A stretch of DNA of 52,678 nucleotides from Clostridia bacterium (lineage in GTDB: Bacteria > Bacillota > Clostridia > Oscillospirales > CAG-272): assembly GCA_017556745.1 (NCBI GenBank), contig JAFYMF010000031.1, positions 1-52,678 on the forward strand. The letters run 5' to 3'. Every line of letters begins with the position of its first letter. The first letter of the stretch is position 1. Positions 1 through 8,925 of this stretch are shown here, piece after piece. The notes under the pieces are model-generated. The model worked only from the letters and a program-made list of their open reading frames with translations, made no database searches and was not told the DNA's origin. The position numbers and the translations under genes were made by a program.

Positions 1-221
1 GGGCTCCTCGGTCACCCGGGGAGCCGGTGAGCTCTTACCTCGCCTTTCCACCCTTACCGTCTCGAGAGACGGCGGTATATCTCTGTTGCACTTTCCCGGG
101 CGGCAACCCTTGGGGGATGCCGTCGGCGGACGTTATCCGTTATCCTGCCCTGTGAAGCCCGGACTTTCCTCACAATAAAACCTTTCGGCATGATATTGCG
201 CGGCCGCGCATTCCGTCAGCA
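1..221 (-). ncRNA. rnpB: RNase P RNA, 5' part, 3' end outside window
   Basis: Catalytic RNA of ribonuclease P, which matures tRNA 5' ends. Read on the minus strand, the conserved block GAGGAAAGTCCGGGCT lies near 165-180, followed by ACAGAGATATACCGCC and the GGTAAGGGTGGAAAGG..GAGGTAAGAGCTC stretch typical of bacterial type A RNase P RNA. The 5' end is set at about 221 from the promoter just upstream. The molecule continues beyond position 1, so its 3' conserved region is missing here. Confidence 0.95.
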
Positions 222-227
222 AGGAAT

Positions 228-256
228 ATTATAGCCGAAAACTCATCTGTTGTCAA
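228..256 (-). promoter_or_regulatory. rnpB promoter
   Basis: Minus strand TTGACA (251-256), 17-nt spacer, TATAAT (228-233): a perfect sigma-A consensus promoter. The expected start near 221 agrees with the RNase P RNA 5' end. Confidence 0.9.
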
Positions 257-271
257 GAAATACATTGCTGT

Positions 272-302
272 AAAAAGGTACACCGACAAGTCGGTGTACC
301 TT
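272..302 (-). terminator. intrinsic terminator of the beta-helix lipoprotein operon
   Basis: Perfect 11-bp inverted repeat GGTACACCGAC/GTCGGTGTACC (277-287 and 290-300) with a 2-nt centre, followed on the minus strand by a T-run. It lies just downstream of the lipoprotein stop and separates it from rnpB. Confidence 0.85.
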
Positions 303-323
303 ACGGAAAAATTTTGTTTTTTA

Positions 324-2522
324 TCAGTCAACAAGACCGATCTCCTGCCAAGGGATCTGCTTGAAGTCGGGAACATAGTTCCACATTCCGGCGTCTGCCT
401 TAACGGTAAAGTTACCGTTCTCATAATCCTCAAAAACAAACGGTCTGACAGGCCAGTTTGTCTCTACCTTATTGTATGCCGCGTTACCGGGATCATGCAT
501 TATCGCATCAGCATAGATGTTCTTAGAGCTTACATAGATGTTATTTGTAACCACATTATTTACAGGAGAGATAACTAAGGTTGGGTCAGGAGCTTCAGCG
601 GTATAATCAAACTTTGCTGCAGCCAGACTCGGGAATTTCTCCCTCCAGATTTCTCCGTCCTCACCTTCAAAATACTTACTGACGTCAGCTGTCATATTTT
701 CAAGATGGCTCAAAGAAAACCAACCGTAATCTGTAAATGCCGCATCCCACATACGAGAATCGAATTCAATAACGAATATATCGGGATCAATTATTATATT
801 ATTGGATACGATAACATCGCGTCCACCGCCAATATAGATACCGCGTCCGGTAGTATTCTTAATTATATTGCCGTATACCTCAACACCGGACAGGCCATCG
901 TCAAGGTATATACCGCTGGCACGAAAGTAACTCTTCCGGTTGCCGGGAAGCTCATCTGATCCAATATCGTGAAAGTAATTGTATCTGATAACAGTTCCGT
1001 ACCAGGACAGAGAACGTCCGGTATAGAATGCGCCGCAGTCAAGTGTCTCAAGACATACGTTATATACTTCGTTATATTCAAACGTTGCAAGTTGTCCGGC
1101 ATACATAAGCGCAGTATGAGCGGCGTTGTAAATTTCATTATGCGTTGCTGTACCGCCGCAGCCGTTGAGAGATATACCGGGATTGTACGTTCTCTTTATC
1201 TGTGCAAAATCGTAAATCTTGTTATTGTACACCAGGTTTTCACTCGAGATAAGCTTTTTGCTGTCACCGCCGGAAACACCGACGGCATATGCACCGATGT
1301 CATGCAGATCGCAGTTCTTTATCGTGATCTTAGTACCGTCAGCCGAGACCCCGCCGAACCTTGTTCCTGCGATAAGGCAGCCGTCAATGGTAATATTTTC
1401 TGAACTGTAGAATCTTATTGCCTCACGACGGGAAGCAGTGAATGCAATATCCTTGAATATAATGTTCTTTGTATCGGTTCCGTGTACAAGATCACCATCG
1501 TTTACCGAAATAACGATTTCAGCGGTATCAAGATCCTCAGGAGCATATAAATAGAGCATTCCGCTCGCGCGGTCTATATAATATTCACCGGGAGAATCGA
1601 TCTCCTCAAGCACATTATAAAACCAGAACCAGGTGCCATTGTGTTCATCCGAATGAGCCACCACATCACTGCCACCGACATCGTTAAGTGTTATCTTTCC
1701 ATCACCAAGGGTAACCTTGGCAGAATGGTCAAAGTAAGAAACTGTAAGATAACCGTGTACCCATATATCACCGTTATCCTGCCATTTTGCCACATGTGCA
1801 GCTGCATCAGCATCAAGAATCAAATCGGCTTTAGTACCCTCGCCACCATCAGTAGTTGCAGGGGCAGTTATCCATTTTTCGTTGGGATACTGACCGAGAA
1901 GCATTCTTTCATTATTTATGTAGAGCTCAGCCTCCAAAACACCGGAAGCACTACTACCGCGAGCTACAACTGACTCACCCCAGTCATCTGCTTTAAGACC
2001 GTATTTCTTCAGGTCAATCTGAAGAAGCTTTTCCTTTGCCGTCCGGTCGTAAAGGCGGGAGGTAACAGTCTCGTCTGCAGGAACAAAATCAGCCGCAGGA
2101 AGTTTTATGCCGCCGGTTATTTTAGCACCATGCTTATTCACGGAAAGATAGGTGATGGGTGCCCTCTCCTCACCGGAGTCATTATCGTCAAGCAAAAGAG
2201 GTGAGTAGTAACCATCTGCAAGCATAACGGTTATACCGCCTTCAGGGAGACCGCCTTCGGATTTCAGTTCACGTATCTTTGCCTGAGCCTCTGTAACATC
2301 TTGGTATGGAGCACTCTTGCTGCCGTCACCGCCATCCTCTGCCCCAGCATCAACGTAAATAACATTCACAGAAGTATCGTGAGTATCGGTGTTTCCGCCG
2401 TCGGTGGTAACGCCATCAGTGACCGCATCAACCGGCTTTTCTATGTTGCCGGAACAAGCCGCAAGAATTGAAAAAATCATAACTGATACTATTAAAAGCG
2501 ATAGAATTTTTCCGATTTTCAT
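324..2522 (-). CDS. secreted lipoprotein with right-handed parallel beta-helix (GH141-like)
   Basis: 732 aa. The N-terminus is a lipoprotein signal peptide with lipobox ILAAC (Cys about residue 23), so the protein should be anchored outside the membrane. After an Asp/Thr/Gly-rich linker comes a segment of the 'YVDAGAEDGGDGSKSAPYQ' type that opens many polysaccharide-active beta-helix proteins. Many short turns with N-x-I, NCD and YNN patterns follow (residues about 350-620), typical of a right-handed parallel beta-helix. The overall layout resembles family GH141 (fucosidase/xylanase); that assignment is from memory of the family pattern and is tentative. The gene has an AAAGGAG ribosome site and follows the GH65 gene by 76 bp in the same direction, so both probably act on a glycan. 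The catalytic residues are not identified. Confidence 0.8.
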   Translation of the reverse strand: MKIGKILSLLIVSVMIFSILAACSGNIEKPVDAVTDGVTTDGGNTDTHDTSVNVIYVDAGAEDGGDGSKSAPYQDVTEAQAKIRELKSEGGLPEGGITVMLADGYYSPLLLDDNDSGEERAPITYLSVNKHGAKITGGIKLPAADFVPADETVTSRLYDRTAKEKLLQIDLKKYGLKADDWGESVVARGSSASGVLEAELYINNERMLLGQYPNEKWITAPATTDGGEGTKADLILDADAAAHVAKWQDNGDIWVHGYLTVSYFDHSAKVTLGDGKITLNDVGGSDVVAHSDEHNGTWFWFYNVLEEIDSPGEYYIDRASGMLYLYAPEDLDTAEIVISVNDGDLVHGTDTKNIIFKDIAFTASRREAIRFYSSENITIDGCLIAGTRFGGVSADGTKITIKNCDLHDIGAYAVGVSGGDSKKLISSENLVYNNKIYDFAQIKRTYNPGISLNGCGGTATHNEIYNAAHTALMYAGQLATFEYNEVYNVCLETLDCGAFYTGRSLSWYGTVIRYNYFHDIGSDELPGNRKSYFRASGIYLDDGLSGVEVYGNIIKNTTGRGIYIGGGRDVIVSNNIIIDPDIFVIEFDSRMWDAAFTDYGWFSLSHLENMTADVSKYFEGEDGEIWREKFPSLAAAKFDYTAEAPDPTLVISPVNNVVTNNIYVSSKNIYADAIMHDPGNAAYNKVETNWPVRPFVFEDYENGNFTVKADAGMWNYVPDFKQIPWQEIGLVD

Positions 2523-2598
2523 TTTTTCTCCTTTAACGTCTTATATAATCTGTAAATTCATAAAGAATCCGGTAACTTTCTGTTATGTTCTCGGATGG

Positions 2599-4614
2599 TC
2601 AAAGTTCAATGAGCTTTGCACGCTTTGCCCCATGCTCCGCTTCAAGACGGTATTCTTTGCCACGGAGAGTGATGTGGCCAACAGTTAACTTTCTCCAACC
2701 CTCGGGAAGAACAATATTCTCCCCGAACCATTCATCAACAGGTGCATCTACACTTCCCTTCCACGGGCACATTTTAGTAAGACCCATGATAAGTCCTGAG
2801 AGAAGTGAGCCTCTACCTGTGATAAAGCTGGTTCTGAGATGATATCTCGGAGCAATACGATCCTCGGGATCAAGAATAGAGCTTTCGGTACAAGCATAGA
2901 AAGGTTGGCAGAAAAAGTTCAGACTGCCTGCCTCATAGACCTTAAGAGAGAATTCGCGATCTCCAAGCCAAGCTGGGAAAATACCGAGATAACCTGACTG
3001 CATCGGATAGAAGCACTGACCTATGATATCGCGGTCGTATACCATTGACTTAAGAGTCGCCAGATCAGACTCTGTTCCGTTTGTATAACCGTAAGGGAAA
3101 TAAGACATAAGAGGAGTCAGTCCCGTATTTCTGTCAGCACCGTCATACTGTCCGGCAACTCCGTCCTCAAAGAAGTTAACATACATATTATCCGCTATCT
3201 CAAGCCACCTCGTCTGCTCGCCGTAGCCGAATTTCACGGAATACTCAGAGCCGGATCGAAGGAGCTTTACGGCCATAGTGTTTGAATAAAAGTCGTTATT
3301 AACATCGTCATGTCCCTCATCAATACCGGTAATATGAAGGATCTCATATCCGCGATCTGTTTTTTCGACACGGCTCTCTATCCATTCACAAACGCCGAAT
3401 ATTACGGGGAGAACAACGTCCTTAACGAACACAGGATCGTTATGTACTCTCGCATAGCCGTCAAAGGCAAGGGCAACGTCAAAATTCACGTGCTGCTCTC
3501 CTGCAGAGGTTGCCCAGGGGGGAGTAACCTCGCTTCCCGTAATACCGCTCTGCCAGGGGAACTGTATACCGCGGTAACCGTTAAGACTTGCATTGTTCCT
3601 TGCGGCATCAAGACGGTCAAAGCGATATTTGAGCATGGATTTTGCAACTGTGGGAGCACAGAACAGCGGTGCCATAAACATAAAGCTCTCGGTATCCCAG
3701 AAGCAATGGCCGTCATATCCGTCCTCACTGAGACCGAAGGGCGGTACGGAAATGGGAGAAAACTCGGATGCGGATGACATCAGATAGAAATAAGATGCAT
3801 CAATGGCATCCTGCCATTTCTCATCATCACAATCAACAACAACACGGCTCTCCCAAAGCTTTGCCCATGCCTGACGGTTTTTCTCAGCAAGAGTTTCAAT
3901 TCCTGTCCATTCGGCAAGGGTAAGAAGCCGCTGAGCCTGGTTATACGGTTCGGAATGCATAAGTCCCGAAACGTAAGAGGTAACTATATGAACCGGCTCA
4001 CCGCAGGTATTAAGTGTCACAGAGCTCATCATTTCCCCAAGATAATGCTTATCGGAATAACTGCCGAAAAAGCGGTATGCAATACCCGCATCGGTAGTAC
4101 GGTCAGCCGATATTGCGTGACACTTACCGTCAAAGCGGCTGGTAACATTAGGATCGGGATACGGAGCCTCGCATTTAAGCTCTGCTACCGTCTCCTTGTG
4201 GTCATTGATCTCATAATTTAGGACCAATTTCAGCGGCTCGGAAATATCACCTACTGCCTTGACCGTCCCGATAAACAGTGTAGGTGAGGTTCGGCTACAA
4301 AACTGTGTATACGTGACCGAAACCGAAGTTCCGTCGCAATTCAAAACAGCTTCTGTAGTAAATTCACCGTTTGAAAAATCGTAGGACTGTGATCTGATCT
4401 CCGGTCTGACTCCGGAATTTTTATATGAGAAAGAGATACAGGGAGCGGGAATATCGGCAAGTCCCTGTATTGTATATCTGTAGGTTGTGAAACCCGACAT
4501 AAGTCCGGTAATATCACCAAATGCGTTTTTACCAACACGAAAACCGATAAGACCGTTTGACAGATACGCCTTTGGAGCACACCTGCCCCACTCTGTAATG
4601 GTATGTTTTTTCAT
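2599..4614 (-). CDS. glycoside hydrolase family 65 protein
   Basis: 671 aa, no signal peptide, so probably cytoplasmic. The segment HCFWDTESFMFMAPLF, the following RYRFD-type helix and GYRGIQFPWQSG match the (alpha/alpha)6 barrel of GH65 enzymes. GIDEGHDDVNNDFYSN matches the conserved region that carries the catalytic Glu. GH65 contains alpha-glucoside phosphorylases and hydrolases, including the glucosyl-galactosyl-hydroxylysine glucosidase branch that this sequence most resembles. Substrate is not readable from sequence; hydrolase versus phosphorylase is undecided. The start has an AGGAG site 8 nt upstream. It is the first gene of a pair with the beta-helix lipoprotein, suggesting outside cleavage followed by inside processing of a glycan. 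Confidence 0.85.
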   Translation of the reverse strand: MKKHTITEWGRCAPKAYLSNGLIGFRVGKNAFGDITGLMSGFTTYRYTIQGLADIPAPCISFSYKNSGVRPEIRSQSYDFSNGEFTTEAVLNCDGTSVSVTYTQFCSRTSPTLFIGTVKAVGDISEPLKLVLNYEINDHKETVAELKCEAPYPDPNVTSRFDGKCHAISADRTTDAGIAYRFFGSYSDKHYLGEMMSSVTLNTCGEPVHIVTSYVSGLMHSEPYNQAQRLLTLAEWTGIETLAEKNRQAWAKLWESRVVVDCDDEKWQDAIDASYFYLMSSASEFSPISVPPFGLSEDGYDGHCFWDTESFMFMAPLFCAPTVAKSMLKYRFDRLDAARNNASLNGYRGIQFPWQSGITGSEVTPPWATSAGEQHVNFDVALAFDGYARVHNDPVFVKDVVLPVIFGVCEWIESRVEKTDRGYEILHITGIDEGHDDVNNDFYSNTMAVKLLRSGSEYSVKFGYGEQTRWLEIADNMYVNFFEDGVAGQYDGADRNTGLTPLMSYFPYGYTNGTESDLATLKSMVYDRDIIGQCFYPMQSGYLGIFPAWLGDREFSLKVYEAGSLNFFCQPFYACTESSILDPEDRIAPRYHLRTSFITGRGSLLSGLIMGLTKMCPWKGSVDAPVDEWFGENIVLPEGWRKLTVGHITLRGKEYRLEAEHGAKRAKLIEL

Positions 4615-4690
4615 TTTTGATCTCCTTTTGTGCTATGCATTGTGCTGTGCACACAAAAAGTTCCAAGGTGGTAAAGAGAGAAAACACAAG

Positions 4691-4739
4691 AAAATCTCCG
4701 CTTACTGTATAGTATTATAACACAGTAAACGGAGATTTT
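4691..4739 (-). terminator. terminator after thiT
   Basis: 18-nt arms 4691-4708 and 4722-4739 (one internal mismatch, outer part perfect: AAAATCTCCG/CGGAGATTTT) form a long hairpin ending in T-rich sequence on both strands. Located right after the thiT stop. Confidence 0.7.
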
Positions 4740-4743
4740 GCAA
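4714..4743 (-). promoter_or_regulatory. candidate GH65 operon promoter inside the terminator loop
   Basis: Minus strand TTGCAA (4738-4743), 18-nt spacer, TATAAT (4714-4719). The -10 box sits in the loop of the thiT terminator and the spacer in its stem, so termination and initiation share the same 50 bp. Confidence 0.5.
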
Positions 4744-4765
4744 ATATATTTTGTAAAAAAACTTA

Positions 4766-5377
4766 CTATCTTCTTCTGTCAACTATATCAAGCAGCTTTC
4801 TTATTACGGGAGTTGCAAGAAGTGTCAATAACACCTCAGGCCCTGTAAATGTAAGATTGTAAACGGTTGAATAGAGCCACGGTCCGTACTGATTGACGAT
4901 ATGAGTAGGATCATCGGGATACCACCTCTTAGTAAGGCTATACCAAATGACTGCGCCGCTGATCACGTGACAGATAAACCTCAATACCATCGCCACAAGC
5001 GTACCGACAGTAGTAGCAAAAATAAAATTCACGTTTTGGTTTTTGAACACCTGTATATTTCTGAAAAAACCCGCCACGCCGATAATGGTAAAGGCGATTA
5101 TGTAATCAAGAAATATACAGGCGATTATTCCCTCTGGGGTAGGAATATATGCAAGATTTTTCAGCCCCATGATCAAGTTGATCACCGAGTAAACAAATGA
5201 CGCGGCAAATCCCCATTTTGCCCCGTAGCGGAAGCCGATGAGCAGCATCGGCACAAGAGAGAACAAGGTCACCGATCCACCGAAGGGTGCCTCATAGATG
5301 ACTATCATTCCGAGAACGGATGACAGTGCCACCATCATTGCGCATTCAATGAGAACACGTGTTTTTGAACGTTTCAT
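4766..5377 (-). CDS. thiT: thiamine ECF transporter S component
   Basis: 203 aa, about six membrane segments. The N-terminal IECAMMVALSSVLGMI helix and the FRYGAKWGFAASFVYSVINLIMGL segment match ThiT (YuaJ), the substrate-binding component of the energy-coupling-factor thiamine importer. It would use a shared EcfAA'T module encoded elsewhere. Assignment is supported independently by a TPP riboswitch directly upstream with its own consensus promoter. The gene is single; the ribosome site (GGGAGG) follows immediately after the T-tract of the riboswitch terminator. Confidence 0.93.
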   Translation of the reverse strand: MKRSKTRVLIECAMMVALSSVLGMIVIYEAPFGGSVTLFSLVPMLLIGFRYGAKWGFAASFVYSVINLIMGLKNLAYIPTPEGIIACIFLDYIIAFTIIGVAGFFRNIQVFKNQNVNFIFATTVGTLVAMVLRFICHVISGAVIWYSLTKRWYPDDPTHIVNQYGPWLYSTVYNLTFTGPEVLLTLLATPVIRKLLDIVDRRR

Positions 5378-5391
5378 TTTGAAACCTCCCG

Positions 5392-5540
5392 AAAAAAAAT
5401 TATCGCACGGGAAAATCCCGTGCGACAGTTATATCCTCGAAAAGCTCCAAGGCACTCTCCCTACGCCGGTATTATCCGTATCAGGTTAAAGGGTTCGGAC
5501 GCCGTCCGTCTCAGCCGCTTTCCGCAGCACCCCTGAATGA
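5392..5540 (-). ncRNA. TPP (THI-element) riboswitch with terminator
   Basis: Minus strand GGGGTGC (5527-5533), GGCTGAGA, then ACCCTTTAACCTGAT and GGATAATACCGGCGTAGGGA are the conserved blocks of the thiamine pyrophosphate aptamer (about 5446-5540). Downstream, CGCACGGGA/TCCCGTGCG (5404-5412 and 5416-5424) plus eight T (5392-5399 region) form the expression-platform terminator. TPP binding should shut thiT off. Confidence 0.95.
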
Positions 5541-5568
5541 ATATTAAGTTTTTCCGTGCAACACCCGA

Positions 5569-5597
5569 ATTATAGCACTCTTTTACAAATTTGTCAA
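5569..5597 (-). promoter_or_regulatory. thiT riboswitch promoter
   Basis: TTGACA (5592-5597), 17-nt spacer, TATAAT (5569-5574) on the minus strand, perfect consensus, back-to-back with the mrp promoter. Confidence 0.9.
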
Positions 5598-5605
5598 TAA
5601 TATGC

Positions 5606-5634
5606 TTGCATAAAATTCTCTGCGGTGATATAAT
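5606..5634 (+). promoter_or_regulatory. mrp promoter
   Basis: TTGCAT (5606-5611), 17-nt spacer, TGA-TATAAT extended -10 (5629-5634), 32 nt before the mrp start. Confidence 0.8.
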
Positions 5635-5666
5635 AAAAGAACAGTTAATATTTCGGAGGTCGAAAA

Positions 5667-6515
5667 ATGGCAGATACTCAAAATAAAGAAACCTGCACTC
5701 ATAATTGCTCCACCTGCTCTGCTAACTGTTCCTCAAAGAAGCCGGAGTCTCTTATTGAGCCGCAGAATGAAATGTCTAATATAAAACGCGTTATCGGTAT
5801 AGTATCCGGCAAGGGCGGTGTTGGTAAGTCCCTTGTTTCCACTATGCTTTCCGTTCTTATGCGCCGCCGCGGTTACAACACCGCTGTGCTTGATGCAGAT
5901 ATCACCGGCCCCTCCGTGCCTAAGGCTCTCGGTGTGTCAGGTGAGGTTACCGGCCATGAGAAGGCTATATTCCCGCTGAAGAGTAAGACCGGTATTGAAG
6001 TAATGTCTGTAAACCTTCTCCTTCAGTCCGAGGAGAGTCCTGTTGTTTGGCGCGGTCCCGTTATAGCAGGAACCGTTAAGCAGTTCTGGACAGACGTTAT
6101 CTGGGGAGACGTTGACTTTATGTTCATCGATATGCCTCCCGGAACCGGTGACGTTCCCCTTACCGTTTTCCAGTCTATTCCCCTTGACGGTATCATCATC
6201 GTTACCAGCCCTCAGGATCTGGTATCCATGATCGTTAAGAAGGCTGTAAACATGGCTAAACTTATGAATATCCCCGTTCTCGGATTCGTTGAGAATATGA
6301 GCTATGCTATCTGTCCCGATTGCGGCAAGAAGCTCAACATCTTCGGCGAAAGCAAGCTTGACGCTATTGCAGAGGAGCTGGGTTATGATATCCTCGGCCG
6401 TATTCCTCTTGACAGCCGCCTTGCATCCCTTTGCGACAAGGGTATAATCGAGCTTCTCGAGAACGATTACCTCGACAGTGCCGCAGATGCAATAGAAAAG
6501 AAATTTGCTGAGTAA
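5667..6515 (+). CDS. mrp: Mrp/NBP35-family Fe-S cluster carrier ATPase
   Basis: 282 aa. P-loop ATPase of the Mrp/ApbC/NBP35 type that carries and delivers iron-sulfur clusters in the cytoplasm. The deviant Walker A GKGGVGKS is at residues 48-55 and the CxxC pair that binds the bridging cluster in this family is C216/C219 (ICPDCG). The N-terminus adds a Cys-rich tail with C10, C14, C17 and C21, as in many clostridial members and NBP35-like proteins. Start chosen from GGAGG 7 nt upstream. It is next to DUF134 and COG1237-type genes, a recurrent neighbourhood in anaerobes; here these are on the opposite strand. Confidence 0.95.
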   Translation: MADTQNKETCTHNCSTCSANCSSKKPESLIEPQNEMSNIKRVIGIVSGKGGVGKSLVSTMLSVLMRRRGYNTAVLDADITGPSVPKALGVSGEVTGHEKAIFPLKSKTGIEVMSVNLLLQSEESPVVWRGPVIAGTVKQFWTDVIWGDVDFMFIDMPPGTGDVPLTVFQSIPLDGIIIVTSPQDLVSMIVKKAVNMAKLMNIPVLGFVENMSYAICPDCGKKLNIFGESKLDAIAEELGYDILGRIPLDSRLASLCDKGIIELLENDYLDSAADAIEKKFAE

Positions 6516-6523
6516 CATTCGAA

Positions 6524-6554
6524 AAAAGATCCCGATTTGATCGGGATCTTTTTT
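6524..6554. terminator. bidirectional terminator between mrp and copZ
   Basis: GATCCCGA/TCGGGATC hairpin (6528-6535 and 6541-6548) with A-run before and T-run after, so it can end both converging transcripts. Confidence 0.9.
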
Positions 6555-6560
6555 ATTTCA

Positions 6561-6767
6561 TCATTCAGCAGTGGCATCAAAGCCCGCTTCCTTTACTGCG
6601 GTGATAAGGTCCTCGGTGGGGATATCCTCCTTTGATTTTACGGTAGCAGTCTTTTTCTTAAGATCTATTTTTACCTTCTCTACCCCGGCTACCGCACTGA
6701 GAGCTGAGTCTACTCTCGCCTTACAATGCTCGCACATCATTCCGTTTACAACAAGTGTTACTTTCAT
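6561..6767 (-). CDS. copZ: CopZ-like copper chaperone (single HMA domain)
   Basis: 68 aa, one heavy-metal-associated domain with the metal-binding motif MMCEHC near residues 10-15. Such proteins pass Cu(I) to the exporter CopA in the cytoplasm. It is the last gene of the operon, 21 bp after copA, with AAGGAG 8 nt before the ATG. Other soft metals are possible, but the CPC ATPase partner favours copper. Confidence 0.9.
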   Translation of the reverse strand: MKVTLVVNGMMCEHCKARVDSALSAVAGVEKVKIDLKKKTATVKSKEDIPTEDLITAVKEAGFDATAE

Positions 6768-6788
6768 TATTTTATCTCCTTACATTTT

Positions 6789-8906
6789 TTATTTGAATTT
6801 TCTCAGCCGCAGAGCATTAAGAACCACCGTCACGGAACTGAAGCTCATTGCCGCTGCCGCTATCATAGGATCAAGCGTGATACCGAAGAGTGGATAAAGA
6901 ACCCCTGCCGCGATCGGTATCCCAAGGCAATTATAAAAGAACGCCCAGAAAAGATTTTCTCTTATATTTCTGAGGGTGGCACGGCTGAGTCCCACTGCCT
7001 TGGCTACGTCACCAAGGTTACTTGACATAAGCACAACGTCAGCGGATTCAATGGCTATATCCGAACCCGCTCCCACGGCTATGCCAACGTCAGCGACGGT
7101 AAGTGCGGGGGCATCGTTTATTCCGTCACCTATCATGGCCACCGTTTTTCCGTCTTTTTTCAGAGAGGATATCTTATCCGCCTTATCCTGCGGCAATGCT
7201 CCGGCGATATAATTCCTTATGCCGACCTCACGCGTGATCGCCGCGGCAGTCAACTCGTTGTCACCTGTTATCATAACGGTGTCGCCGCCGAGAGCGTTTA
7301 TTGCCTTCCGCGCACCCTCGCGGATAACGTCGGAAACACAGATGGTGGCTATATGCTCTCCGTTTTTCGTAACATATATGGGGGTCATTCCTCTAAGAGC
7401 AAATTCACTGTCCTCCACCCCCGTCAGAACTTTGTTACCTGCCCGATATTCCTCTCCGTCTATCACCGCCACTATACCACGGCCGATAATATATTCTATA
7501 CTGTCATAGTCAAGTAGTTTACCGCCATTTTCCCGACAGTATTCGCACACCGCACGAGAAAGCGGATGATCTGAAATATTTTCAAGAGTGTATGCTATGT
7601 CGATTATATCAAAATCACTCTTTATACATGTAACCGTAGGCTTACCCTCGGTAATGGTACCGGTCTTGTCGAAGACAAAGGTGTCCGCACGTCCCAGGGT
7701 CTCAAGTGCGGCAGCATCCTTAAACAGAAGTCCGTTCTCCGCCCCCTTTCCGGTGGCAACCATTATTGCAACGGGGGTAGCAAGTCCGAGAGCACAGGGA
7801 CAAGATATTACCAGCACCGATATACCGGTGGTAAAAGCAAACTCAAAGCCGTACCCAAGCAGCATCCAAACAGCAAATGTAATAATTGACAGTGCCATAA
7901 CTATCGGCACGAACACCGCCGCGATCTTATCCGCCATACGCTGAGCAGGTGCCTTTGTGGATGATGCGGTCTCTACCATTTCTATTATTCTTGCAAGAGT
8001 GGTGTCGGAGCCGACATCTGTAGCACGGAAGCGAAAGCTTCCGTTTTTGTTTACGGTACCGCTGATGACCTTGTCACCCTCAGATACCGTTATCGGTATA
8101 CTCTCCCCCGTTACCGCGCTTTGGTCAATGTCTCCGTTTCCACATGTGACAACCCCGTCGACCGGGATTCTTGCACCCGGTTTTATAACAACGGTCTGTC
8201 CATCTCTTATCTCACTTGAGGGTATCTCTGTCTCATTTCCCTCTCCGTCAAGAACAATACTCTTCTCCGGGGTCAGGTCGATGAGCTTGTTTACCGCTTC
8301 CTTGGTTTTTCCCTTACTTTTTGTCTCAAGGAATTTACCGAGAGTGATAAGCGTCAGTATCATACCGGCAGACTCAAAATAGAGTGTATGCGCCGAATAC
8401 ACAAGCAGAGCAACCAAACTGTATATGGCCGATGCCGCCGACCCAAGCGCAACAAGGGAATCCATATTTGGGGAAAGTGCAAAAAGTGCCTTAAAGCCAA
8501 CCGAAAAGAATTTTCTGTTAAATATAATGATCGGTATTAGCAGTACGATCTGTATTATTCCGTTTATTCTGTAGTCCCCGAGAAAACACAGCATCGGTAT
8601 GGGAAGCATATGCCCCATAGCTACAAACATAAGCGGTATAAGAAACAGGAGAGAAAGAATTACCCTCTCTTTCATCGACTTTATTTCTTCCGAGTTATCC
8701 GATCTCTTCAGTGTAAAGATCTCACATCCATACCCGGCACTCGTTACAGCAGATATGATCGCCTCTGTATCGCAAGAGTATTCCGCAGTCATAGTTCCCG
8801 ACAGAAGATTTACCGTTACAGTGTCGGCAATCTCAGATACAGCTTTCTCAACCCTTGCAGAACAGACGGCACAACTCATTCCGCTGACTGAAAATTTTTG
8901 TTTCAA
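6789..8906 (-). CDS. copA: copper-exporting P1B-type ATPase
   Basis: 705 aa. One N-terminal HMA domain (GMSCAVC, Cys 12 and 15), about eight membrane helices, the transport-site motif S-CPC-ALGLATP with C369 and C371, the phosphorylated Asp D413 in DKTGT, and the TGD and GDGINDAPAL hinge motifs. CPC marks a Cu(I)/Ag(I) pump. The start is TTG at 8906: an AGGAG site lies 7 nt upstream and the HMA domain begins directly. Sits between the MBL-fold gene (19 bp) and copZ (21 bp), so one transcript. No CsoR or CopY regulator is visible; the DUF134 protein at the head of the operon is the only candidate regulator. Confidence 0.95.
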   Translation of the reverse strand: MKQKFSVSGMSCAVCSARVEKAVSEIADTVTVNLLSGTMTAEYSCDTEAIISAVTSAGYGCEIFTLKRSDNSEEIKSMKERVILSLLFLIPLMFVAMGHMLPIPMLCFLGDYRINGIIQIVLLIPIIIFNRKFFSVGFKALFALSPNMDSLVALGSAASAIYSLVALLVYSAHTLYFESAGMILTLITLGKFLETKSKGKTKEAVNKLIDLTPEKSIVLDGEGNETEIPSSEIRDGQTVVIKPGARIPVDGVVTCGNGDIDQSAVTGESIPITVSEGDKVISGTVNKNGSFRFRATDVGSDTTLARIIEMVETASSTKAPAQRMADKIAAVFVPIVMALSIITFAVWMLLGYGFEFAFTTGISVLVISCPCALGLATPVAIMVATGKGAENGLLFKDAAALETLGRADTFVFDKTGTITEGKPTVTCIKSDFDIIDIAYTLENISDHPLSRAVCEYCRENGGKLLDYDSIEYIIGRGIVAVIDGEEYRAGNKVLTGVEDSEFALRGMTPIYVTKNGEHIATICVSDVIREGARKAINALGGDTVMITGDNELTAAAITREVGIRNYIAGALPQDKADKISSLKKDGKTVAMIGDGINDAPALTVADVGIAVGAGSDIAIESADVVLMSSNLGDVAKAVGLSRATLRNIRENLFWAFFYNCLGIPIAAGVLYPLFGITLDPMIAAAAMSFSSVTVVLNALRLRKFK

Positions 8907-8925
8907 AACAGTTCTCCTTTTTCTG

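Noticed and set aside
1..260. 89-codon minus-strand frame near 170-439
   Set aside because: It overlaps RNase P RNA, its promoter and a terminator.
5937..6518. Open frame antisense to mrp
   Set aside because: Shadow of a well supported gene; product looks random.
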